This document shows, piece after piece, positions 1 through 5,428 of a stretch of DNA of 7,697 nucleotides. The DNA comes from JAJPJX01 sp964568355 (GTDB lineage: Bacteria; Acidobacteriota; Terriglobia; Bryobacterales; Bryobacteraceae). Position 1 is the first letter of the stretch. Each line of letters begins with the position of its first letter. The stretch spans positions 1-7,697 of the forward strand of contig CAZMRK010000166.1 of assembly GCA_964568355.1 (NCBI GenBank), in the 5' to 3' direction. A program made the translations under genes and the position numbers. Below the pieces are notes generated by a model that was not told the DNA's origin, did no database searches, and saw nothing but the letters and a program-made list of their open reading frames with translations.

Positions 1-1
1 G

Positions 2-1462
2 GTGCGCCTCGCGAAGCGCGCGGGGATGCGCTACCTGGTCATCACGGCCAAGCATTGCGACGGCTTTGCCATGTTTGCGTCGAAGGCCAGCTCCTACAAT
101 ATTGTGGATGCGACGCCGTTTGCGCGCGATCCGATGCGGGAATTGGCGGCGGCGTGCCGGCGAGAAGGCGTCAAGCTGGGCTTCTACTACTCCCATAGCT
201 GGGACTGGCACGAGCCCGATGCGCTGGGGAACGCGAACACCTGGGACTTTCCCGATCGTTCGAAGAAGGACATCAACCGCTATCTGCGATCGAAGTCTCT
301 GCCGCAGGTGAGAGAGTTGGTGACGCAGTACCATCCTGCTTTGATGTGGTTCGATGTTCCGAGCGATCTCACCCGCGCGCATAGCCAGGCGTTTCTTCAG
401 GTGATCCGCGAGAACGATCCTCAGTGCATCGTCAACGATCGCGTCGGCAACGGGCTGGGCGACTACGACACACCGGAACAGTTCATTCCGCGGCGGCGCC
501 CGCAGCGCGATTTCGAGGTCTGCATGACGCTCAACGATCACTGGGGCTATGACCGGAACGATCACAAGTGGAAGGCTCCGCCGGTGGTGATCCGGAACCT
601 GGTGGAGACGGCGTCGAAGGGCGGCAACTACCTGCTCAATGTCGGGCCGACGGCGGAGGGCACGTTTCCGCCGGAGGCGGTGAAAACGCTCGAGGCGGTC
701 GGCCGCTGGATGGACGTAAATGGGGAGAGCATCCACGGCACCTCGGCGGGCACCCTGGGACAGGCGCCCTGGGGCTATGCGACGGTGAAGGGCCGCACGC
801 TCTACCTGCACGTGTTCGCGTGGCCGCAGGACGGTGTGCTGCCGGTGCCGGGTCTGGCCGCGCCGATCCGGCGGGCGCGCCTGCTGGCCGGGCCGCAGCG
901 CAGCTTACGGGCGTCGCGGCTGGGCGCGAGCGACTGGGAGATTCACGTGCCGCCACAGCCCAGCGATCCGATGGACTCGGTGATCGCGCTGGAGCTGGAT
1001 GGACCGCCGGCGGCGGACACGACCACGACGCTGTTCCCGCGGAAGGGCTACCGGTACGTGCTGGATGCCGGCGCCGCGGTTGTCAAGGGCGACTGGGCGA
1101 AGTATCAGGGGCTGAGCCTCCAGCGGCGGGAGTACGACCGGATCGGCGCGTGGACCGGCAGCCAGACTTCGGTGAACTGGCCGGTGCGCGTGGCGGCGGC
1201 GGGGTCCTACGGGGTCGAGCTGACCTACAGCGCCGAAGCTGCTTCGGCGGGCAACACCTTCGTAGTGACGGCGGGGACGAACTCGTTAAGCGGGAAGGTG
1301 GCTTCCACGGGCGGCAAAGAGCAGTTTCAGACGGTTTCGCTGGGGCGCATGCAGTTGGGGCCCGGCAGGTACGACCTGGAGGTCAAGCCCGGCACGATGG
1401 CATCCGGATCCACGCTGCTGCAACTGCACGCGGTGACGCTCGTGCCGGGAGGAAAAGAGTGA
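2..1462 (+). CDS. Alpha-L-fucosidase, GH29 family, 5'-truncated, with C-terminal beta-rich module
   Basis: The 3' part of a retaining alpha-L-fucosidase, which would release terminal L-fucose from glycans, probably outside the cytoplasm. The frame is open at the left edge, so the true start, any signal peptide and the first part of the barrel are missing. Numbering visible residues, GH29 landmarks are GMRYLVITAKHCDGF (8-22), FYYSHSWDWHEPD (61-73), LMWFDVP (114-120) with Asp118 as the expected nucleophile, the DHWGY stretch (179-183) and SKGGNYLLNVGPTAEG (205-220). Residues 250-335 fit the usual C-terminal beta-sandwich. Residues 340-486 form a further beta-rich stretch resembling a carbohydrate-binding module; I cannot name its family. 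The acid/base residue is poorly conserved in GH29 and I do not assign it. It ends in TGA and converges with the PEP-CTERM gene. Family call is secure; exact substrate is unknown. Confidence 0.93.
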   Translation: MRLAKRAGMRYLVITAKHCDGFAMFASKASSYNIVDATPFARDPMRELAAACRREGVKLGFYYSHSWDWHEPDALGNANTWDFPDRSKKDINRYLRSKSLPQVRELVTQYHPALMWFDVPSDLTRAHSQAFLQVIRENDPQCIVNDRVGNGLGDYDTPEQFIPRRRPQRDFEVCMTLNDHWGYDRNDHKWKAPPVVIRNLVETASKGGNYLLNVGPTAEGTFPPEAVKTLEAVGRWMDVNGESIHGTSAGTLGQAPWGYATVKGRTLYLHVFAWPQDGVLPVPGLAAPIRRARLLAGPQRSLRASRLGASDWEIHVPPQPSDPMDSVIALELDGPPAADTTTTLFPRKGYRYVLDAGAAVVKGDWAKYQGLSLQRREYDRIGAWTGSQTSVNWPVRVAAAGSYGVELTYSAEAASAGNTFVVTAGTNSLSGKVASTGGKEQFQTVSLGRMQLGPGRYDLEVKPGTMASGSTLLQLHAVTLVPGGKE

Positions 1463-1473
1463 ATGGCGGCCGG

Positions 1474-1535
1474 GAGGGCCAGTCTTGTGTTTCCGCGAGG
1501 TCCCTGTACCGCTCCCTTACGGTCGCGGCTCGGTA
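1474..1535. repeat. Dispersed-type intergenic repeat with inverted-repeat core
   Basis: Lies between the convergent fucosidase and PEP-CTERM genes. The core has an outer inverted repeat CCGCGA (1493-1498) / TCGCGG (1523-1528) and an inner one ACCG (1508-1511) / CGGT (1520-1523), so it can fold on either strand. Read as protein, it gives the peptide DRKGAVQG on the minus strand and SLYRSLTVAAR on the plus strand. I recall such strings from spurious predicted proteins in Solibacter-type genomes, which suggests a multi-copy element, but only one copy is in this window. The boundaries are approximate. There is no T-run, so it is not a standard intrinsic terminator, though it could hinder read-through between the two genes. 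Confidence 0.5.
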
Positions 1536-1546
1536 AATTCCGCACG

Positions 1547-2347
1547 TTACCGGGACGCGCGGGGATTCATCCGGCGGCGGTAGACCAGCGTACCTGCGAT
1601 TCCGAGAAGAGCCAGAGCAAAGGAGGATGGCTCCGGTACCGGGGCGCCCATCGCAATCTCGCCGCCAAATACGTTGGAGGTTGAAAATCCGGGAACCACC
1701 ACGGTGCCCAGAGTGCTTCCGTCGCGGTTGAAATTATAAAAGGTGTTGGCCCGGTTGTAGCCCCAGAAGGAGTCGGTGGTGGGGTCATAGGAGAGCCCCA
1801 CCAGGTTGACCGAAGACAGTGCCGAGGTCGAGCTGACGACATCGCCGGTCAGGCTATACTGCACTACATTGCTGTTAAATTGAGCCACCCAGAGCGTGCT
1901 ATTCACCGGATCGTAGGCGATCCCTCGCCCGCCGGTGCTATCTCCGATATTGAACAGGAATTCCCCGTTGCCCCAGAAACGATCGAAGCGGTAGACCGCC
2001 GTGCTGTCGCAGCACGTGACCGCGTAATTGTAGGTGGAGCCGTCGGTTGTTCCGTCGAGCATCTGGGCGATAAAACTTCCCCCACCCCAGGTGACGCCGG
2101 TGGGATTTCCGTTGAGGTCATACTCCTGTCCCGGGCCGTTATCCCGGTTGCCCAAGCGTACGGTATCCGCCACGGCGATGGGATAGGCGAGACTGTAGGT
2201 GGATGTTGAACTGAACGATCCCGTCGCCAGGTCGACACGGTACATGATGGCCGAGTCACCATCGGTCAGGTAAATCACGGACGCCTGCGAGACGGGGGGC
2301 AACAAAACACTTCCAAGAAAGGCTGCAAACAGGTAGCGAACCGACAT
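1547..2347 (-). CDS. PEP-CTERM sorting-domain protein with propeller-like repeats
   Basis: A 266-residue secreted protein of unknown specific function. It starts with a signal peptide (MSVRYLFAAFLGSVLLPPVSQA, about 1-22, AxA-like SQA end). It ends with a canonical PEP-CTERM tail: VPEPSS at 237-242, a hydrophobic helix at about 243-256 and the basic RRR at 257-259. In known systems this tail is recognised by an exosortase, which would anchor or release the protein at the cell surface; no exosortase is in the window. The middle has repeated strand units such as GIAYDPVNSTLWVAQF and GLSYDPTTDSFWGYN, like NHL or YVTN beta-propeller blades, and an unusual CysCys pair (TCCDS). The start at 2347 is chosen because GGAGGGG lies 5 nt before this ATG and the signal peptide follows directly; a longer reading to 2470 adds 41 residues without such support. 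Confidence 0.88.
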   Translation of the reverse strand: MSVRYLFAAFLGSVLLPPVSQASVIYLTDGDSAIMYRVDLATGSFSSTSTYSLAYPIAVADTVRLGNRDNGPGQEYDLNGNPTGVTWGGGSFIAQMLDGTTDGSTYNYAVTCCDSTAVYRFDRFWGNGEFLFNIGDSTGGRGIAYDPVNSTLWVAQFNSNVVQYSLTGDVVSSTSALSSVNLVGLSYDPTTDSFWGYNRANTFYNFNRDGSTLGTVVVPGFSTSNVFGGEIAMGAPVPEPSSFALALLGIAGTLVYRRRMNPRASR

Positions 2348-2477
2348 CAAATCCCCTCCGATTTGGATAAAGTACCAAGCCCGGAATCGATTTGATTTTA
2401 AGATAAGTATTGGAATTATTGCAATCGCATTTTCGATATTTTCGGATCGCAGTAGCGATTGTTGTAACACGCGATAC
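2348..2477 (-). promoter_or_regulatory. AT-rich upstream region of the PEP-CTERM gene with candidate promoter and inverted repeats
   Basis: This 130-bp gap is clearly richer in A and T than the surrounding genes. On the minus strand TTGCAA (2424-2419) is followed after 17 nt by TTAAAA (2401-2396), a weak sigma-70-like pair. A 7-bp inverted repeat, CAATCGC (2422-2428) and GCGATTG (2455-2461), flanks the -35 side; within it ATCGC (2446-2450) and GCGAT (2455-2459) form a small alternative hairpin. The strong ribosome-binding site GGAGGGG is at about 2359-2353. This suggests independent transcription of the PEP-CTERM gene rather than simple read-through from the rhomboid gene. The promoter call itself is tentative. 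Confidence 0.35.
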
Positions 2478-3125
2478 CTACCAGCGGCGGCGGGAAGGTT
2501 TCAGAAAATAGACCAGGACGATTCCGGACAGGAAACCCCCGATATGGGCGAACCAGGCGACTCCTCCGGCAGAGGCGCTGGAATAGCCGATGGAGCCCAC
2601 TCCTTCAAAGAACTGGATCAGGAACCAGTAGAGCAGCATAAAGACCGCCGGCACTTCCAGGGTGGTCGCAAAAAAGAAGATAAAGACCAGGGTCAGGATG
2701 CGGGAGCGGGGGAAGGTGACCAGATAGGCTCCCATGACGCCGGCGATGGCTCCGCTGGCTCCGATGGTGGGGACACGAGAGAGCGGTTGGAAAAAGACCT
2801 GGGTGAAGGCGGCGGCCATGCCGCAAGTGAGGTAGAAAAGCAGATATCGGGAGTGTCCCAAGGCGTCTTCGACGTTGTCGCCAAAGACCCAAAGAAACCA
2901 GACGTTCCCCAGCACGTGCATCCAACCGCCATGCAGAAACATGGAGGTGAACATGGTGAACAGCGAAGCGCGGTAGGGGACCAGGCCGTAGGCAGCCAGG
3001 AAACGGTCGCGCAGGTAGGGGCCGAGGGAAAGCTCGAACAGAAACAGGGAGAAGTTGACGGCAATCAGGAGGATGGTGAGGATCGGGAACGAGCGGCTGC
3101 GCTGCGTATCGCGGAGCGGGAACAT
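2478..3125 (-). CDS. Rhomboid-family intramembrane serine protease
   Basis: A 215-residue polytopic membrane protein that should cleave transmembrane segments of other proteins within the bilayer. It opens with the common bacterial rhomboid start FPLRDTQRSRSFP, followed by a first membrane helix (about 14-33). It then has HGGWMHVLGN (65-74) with the HxxxN pair His70 and Asn74, GASGAIAGVMGAY (122-134) with catalytic Ser124, and AHIGGF (193-198) with catalytic His194. The helix VPAVFMLLYWFLIQFF (158-173) also matches the family. About six membrane helices are predicted, the GlpG-like core, and the tail is basic (KPSRRRW). All catalytic residues are present. Its ATG directly abuts the stop of the sugar kinase gene, implying one transcript and translational coupling. 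The natural substrate is unknown; the downstream PEP-CTERM protein is a speculative candidate. Confidence 0.95.
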   Translation of the reverse strand: MFPLRDTQRSRSFPILTILLIAVNFSLFLFELSLGPYLRDRFLAAYGLVPYRASLFTMFTSMFLHGGWMHVLGNVWFLWVFGDNVEDALGHSRYLLFYLTCGMAAAFTQVFFQPLSRVPTIGASGAIAGVMGAYLVTFPRSRILTLVFIFFFATTLEVPAVFMLLYWFLIQFFEGVGSIGYSSASAGGVAWFAHIGGFLSGIVLVYFLKPSRRRW

Positions 3126-3139
3126 TCAGGACGTCCTGA
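3126..3139. promoter_or_regulatory. Perfect 14-bp palindrome holding the kinase stop codon and rhomboid ribosome-binding site
   Basis: TCAGGACGTCCTGA equals its own reverse complement. On the minus-strand mRNA it contains the last codons and TGA of the kinase gene, and AGGA, the only plausible Shine-Dalgarno for the rhomboid ATG, 8 nt before that ATG. Folded as RNA it gives a 5-bp stem (UCAGG/CCUGA) with an ACGU loop that pairs most of the AGGA. Ribosomes finishing the kinase would open it, which would couple rhomboid translation to the kinase. The palindrome is seen directly; the coupling is inferred. Confidence 0.5.
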
Positions 3140-4088
3140 CGGGCTGGAGGCTGCGGGTTTGAAACTCCGGGTGGCTGCGGCGGTCGGGGCGTTCGAGCAG
3201 GCGGCGCACTTCGGCGAGTCCGGCAATGCCGCCGCGCGCGCCGAGGGCGGTGCAATTGAGCGCGGCCGCGGCGTTGGAGAATTCCAGAATATCGGGCAAG
3301 GCCATGCCCTGGAGGAGGGCATAGCAGAAGGCGCCGTGAAAGACATCGCCGGCGCCGGTGGTGTCCACGCAATTGACCACGAAGGCGGGCGAATAGTAGA
3401 AGCGGCCTTGTTCGAGCGCCAGGGAGCCGTGGGCTCCCAGGGTCATGGCAGCGACGCGCATCCCATATTCGCGCTGGATCAGGTCCAGGGCCTTGAAGGG
3501 GTCGCTCTCGTTGGTCCAGCGGACGGGGAACTCGGAGCTGGTGACCAGATAGTCGACGTGGGGCAAGACCCGGTCGAAGCCGTGGTAGATGGTATCGACG
3601 TCGACGGTGACCGGCATACCGGCGGCGCGGGCGATGGAGGCGGCGCGCTCGACGGCCGGGGTATCGTGGCCATCGATGTGGAGCAGGCGGGCGCAGGTGA
3701 TGTACTCGGGCAGGATTTCTTCGGGATGAATGCGCAGGCAGTCGGGGCGGCGCCAGAGGACGGTGCGCTCGCCGGTGCTGCGGTCGATGATGATGTAGGC
3801 GGACTGGTTGGCGCAGTTGGGGCGCTGCTGGACGTGATCGATATTGACGCCGGAATCCAGCAGGCTCTCCATCTGGATCTGGCCGCGATAGTCGTCGCCC
3901 ACGGTTCCGATGTACTTGGCGCGCAGGCCAAGGCGGGCACAGGCTACCATGGCGCTGGCCACCTGGCCGCCGGGACTCAGAATTTCCTCCTGAAAAGGAA
4001 CCTTTCCGGCATAGGCCGGGAACTGCGGGACCACCAGGAGCGTGTCCGTGGCATTGAGGCCCACGCCCACGACATCGAACTCGGGCAT
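3126..4088 (-). CDS. PfkB/ribokinase-family sugar kinase
   Basis: A 320-residue ATP-dependent kinase of the PfkB fold, which phosphorylates a sugar or nucleoside hydroxyl in the cytoplasm. Visible signatures are the N-terminal substrate strand VVGVGLNATDTLL (6-18), the first PfkB signature SPGGQVASAMVACARLG (38-54, di-Gly 40-41), the lid-like segment YIIIDRSTGERTVLW (98-112) and the second signature DTTGAGDVFHGAFC (242-255) with Asp248 as catalytic base. The length is normal for the family. The start at 4088 puts the family's N-terminal strand right at the beginning. An in-frame extension to 4946 lies antisense to the response regulator and is rejected. The Shine-Dalgarno is weak (GGA at most). 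The substrate cannot be read from sequence; ribokinase, fructokinase or nucleoside kinase activity are all possible. Its stop adjoins the rhomboid ATG. Confidence 0.92.
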   Translation of the reverse strand: MPEFDVVGVGLNATDTLLVVPQFPAYAGKVPFQEEILSPGGQVASAMVACARLGLRAKYIGTVGDDYRGQIQMESLLDSGVNIDHVQQRPNCANQSAYIIIDRSTGERTVLWRRPDCLRIHPEEILPEYITCARLLHIDGHDTPAVERAASIARAAGMPVTVDVDTIYHGFDRVLPHVDYLVTSSEFPVRWTNESDPFKALDLIQREYGMRVAAMTLGAHGSLALEQGRFYYSPAFVVNCVDTTGAGDVFHGAFCYALLQGMALPDILEFSNAAAALNCTALGARGGIAGLAEVRRLLERPDRRSHPEFQTRSLQPVRTS

Positions 4089-4154
4089 AAAGGTCCATTG
4101 TAGCCGCTCCGGCCGAAAGGCCCCGGGGCGGAAAAGTGTTCTAATGAGAGAGCT
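4089..4154. promoter_or_regulatory. Divergent promoter spacer between the sugar kinase and response regulator
   Basis: This 66-bp spacer must drive genes in both directions. Minus strand: TACAAT (4102-4097) matches the -10 consensus at 5 of 6 and lies only about 9 bp before the kinase ATG, which would give a nearly leaderless mRNA. Plus strand: TCTAAT (4140-4145) also matches 5 of 6, about 9 bp before the regulator ATG; GAGAG (4146-4150) could instead serve as its ribosome-binding site. No convincing -35 box exists for either. GGCC-GAAA-GGCC (4111-4122) is a small tetraloop hairpin, followed by the palindrome CCCCGGGG (4121-4128). These are pattern matches only. Confidence 0.35.
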
Positions 4155-4802
4155 ATGTCCGCCGAACGTGGCGATCCAATTTCCCAGCGGCCGCGGCTGC
4201 TGCTGGCAGACGATCACGCGATGGTGGCCGAGGGGCTGCGCAAGCTGCTCGAGACGGATTTCGACCTGGTGGGCATGGTGGAGAACGGGCGCGACCTGCT
4301 GGAGGCGGCCGAGCGGCTGCGTCCCGACCTGATCCTGCTGGACATCTCCATGCCACTGGTGAACGGCATCGAGGCGGCGCGCCAACTGCGGCGCACGCTG
4401 CCGGGGACGAAACTGATTTTTCTGAGCATGCACGGAGAGCCGGGCTACGTCTCGGAGGCACTGCGCCTGGGGGCCGCCGGATATGTGCTGAAGCGGGCCG
4501 GGGCAGGGGAACTGCTGCAGGCGATCCGGCACGTGCTGGCCGGTGGGCGCTACCTCTCGCCGCAGGTGGCTGCCGGTCTGGGAGAAGGCGGGGTGGACGC
4601 CGTGGGATCGGGCGAACTGACCGTGCGCCAGCGGGAGGTGATCCGGCTGGTCGTGGCGGGGTGCGCGGCCAAGGAAATCGCGGCGCAGTTGCAGATTTCC
4701 ACCAAGACGGTGGAGTTTCACAAGGCCAGAATTTTGCGGCAGCTCGGGATACGCTCGACCGCGGAGCTGGTGCGGTATGCGGTGGAACACGGGCTGGTGT
4801 AA
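4155..4802 (+). CDS. NarL/LuxR-type two-component response regulator
   Basis: A 215-residue DNA-binding response regulator. The receiver domain (about 13-130) has the acidic pair Asp19-Asp20 (LLLADDHAMVAEGLRKLL), phospho-acceptor Asp63 in LILLDISMPLVNG, switch Ser91 in IFLSMH and conserved Lys113 in YVLKRAG. A short linker leads to a LuxR/GerE helix-turn-helix at about 155-215 (LTVRQREVIRLVV, then AAKEIAAQLQISTKTVEFHK). All key residues are present, so it should be activated by phosphorylation from a sensor histidine kinase and bind DNA as a dimer. No kinase gene lies nearby, so its partner is elsewhere or it is an orphan. The start at 4155 follows GAGAG by 4 nt; another ATG at 4144 is out of frame. 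It is divergent from the sugar kinase, which it might regulate, though nothing in the sequence proves that. Confidence 0.95.
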   Translation: MSAERGDPISQRPRLLLADDHAMVAEGLRKLLETDFDLVGMVENGRDLLEAAERLRPDLILLDISMPLVNGIEAARQLRRTLPGTKLIFLSMHGEPGYVSEALRLGAAGYVLKRAGAGELLQAIRHVLAGGRYLSPQVAAGLGEGGVDAVGSGELTVRQREVIRLVVAGCAAKEIAAQLQISTKTVEFHKARILRQLGIRSTAELVRYAVEHGLV

Positions 4803-4814
4803 GAAGGCTGCCCT

Positions 4815-4853
4815 GCGTCGAGAGGAGTCTCGACGCGGCCCGCTGAAGCGGGC
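4815..4853. repeat. Tandem hairpins between convergent genes (REP-like or transcription barrier)
   Basis: Two perfect hairpins fill the gap between the response regulator (+) and the methyltransferase (-). The first is GCGTCGAGA (4815-4823), loop GGAG, TCTCGACGC (4828-4836), a 9-bp stem. The second is GCCCGC (4838-4843), loop TGAA, GCGGGC (4848-4853), a 6-bp stem. Neither is followed by a T-run on either strand, so they are not classical rho-independent terminators. The paired layout and GC-rich stems resemble repetitive extragenic palindromes, and the second hairpin with the flanking GCTACGG looks like a motif I associate with dispersed repeats. They probably limit read-through or protect mRNA 3' ends. 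Confidence 0.55.
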
Positions 4854-4861
4854 GCTACGGG

Positions 4862-5428
4862 TTAGTGTTCCTGGCCGATTTCGTAGAGGTAGATGGTGTG
4901 GGTGAGGCCGCCGGCGTTGAGTTTTACCACATCCGCGGGCTTCCAACCGCGAACCTGGTAGTCATTTGAAACCACCCGGGCGCCGGGCTTTAGGTATTTT
5001 TCCAGGTTGGGCTTCAGGCGATCGTTGGAGGTGGTGAGCAGGTATATGGTGACGATATCGGCGGGGCTAAGGTCCACTTTGAGGAGGTTGCCGTGGACAA
5101 TCTTCACTTGGTCCTCCAAGCCGAGGAATTTTACCTTAGTCAAAGTGGATTTGCAGAGGTCGGCGGAAAGCTCCACGCCGACGGCCTTGGCCTTATACTT
5201 CTGCGCGGCGGTGATCACGATGCGCCCATCGCCGCTGCCCAAGTCGTAGACCGTTTCCCCGGGCTTGATACGGGCGGCTTCGAGCATTCGATCGACGACT
5301 GCCTGGGGGCTGGGAATATAGGGCGCCAAGTCCTCTGTTTTGCCGAACTGCTGGCCGAAGGCCGGCAAACACAGGAATCCAAGGACCGGAGCGCGCCTGA
5401 GAAGGGACCAAGCCTGCATGAAGGTCAT
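4862..5428 (-). CDS. Exported class I SAM-dependent methyltransferase (FAM173/DOT1-like fold)
   Basis: A 188-residue Rossmann-fold methyltransferase. The SAM-binding motif I is TVYDLGSGDGRIVI (59-72), followed by the acidic strand end VGVELSADLC (83-92), the HGNLLKVDLSPADIVTIYLL region (about 112-131) and KPGARVVSNDYQVRGWKP (147-164). Together with the preceding PYIPSPQAVVDRML this pattern recalls small lysine methyltransferases of the FAM173 type, but the substrate is unknown. Unusually, residues 1-27 (MTFMQAWSLLRRAPVLGFLC then LPAFGQQ) look like a signal peptide with a twin-Arg-Ala start, hydrophobic core and cleavage near AFG-QQ, so the protein may act outside the cytoplasm, where SAM is not expected. 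The start at 5428 is chosen because its ATG overlaps the upstream TGA as ATGA; an ATG at 5419 is possible. Neither has a clear Shine-Dalgarno, which fits coupled translation. Confidence 0.88.
   Translation of the reverse strand: MTFMQAWSLLRRAPVLGFLCLPAFGQQFGKTEDLAPYIPSPQAVVDRMLEAARIKPGETVYDLGSGDGRIVITAAQKYKAKAVGVELSADLCKSTLTKVKFLGLEDQVKIVHGNLLKVDLSPADIVTIYLLTTSNDRLKPNLEKYLKPGARVVSNDYQVRGWKPADVVKLNAGGLTHTIYLYEIGQEH

Noticed and set aside
568..1536. A 322-codon plus-strand frame inside the fucosidase
   Set aside because: It overlaps the fucosidase in another frame and gives a Gly/Arg-rich product without motifs; the fucosidase motifs are decisive.
1463..1684. Small plus-strand frame starting right after the fucosidase stop
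   Set aside because: It is made of the intergenic repeat and then the antisense of the PEP-CTERM tail; it has no domain, and its start is only a chance TGAATG.
1547..4088. A complete protein-sorting island
   Set aside because: A PEP-CTERM protein and a rhomboid are present, but no exosortase or other sorting component is in the window, so a system cannot be claimed.
2544..4103. A 519-codon open frame on the plus strand across the rhomboid and kinase genes
   Set aside because: It is antisense to two genes with complete family motifs. Its translation is a low-complexity Gly/Ala/Glu/Asp-rich product with no domain, as expected from the complement of GC-rich coding DNA.
4089..4946. In-frame 286-codon N-terminal extension of the sugar kinase
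   Set aside because: It runs antisense through the response regulator, contains no recognisable domain, and the PfkB fold begins exactly at the ATG at 4088.
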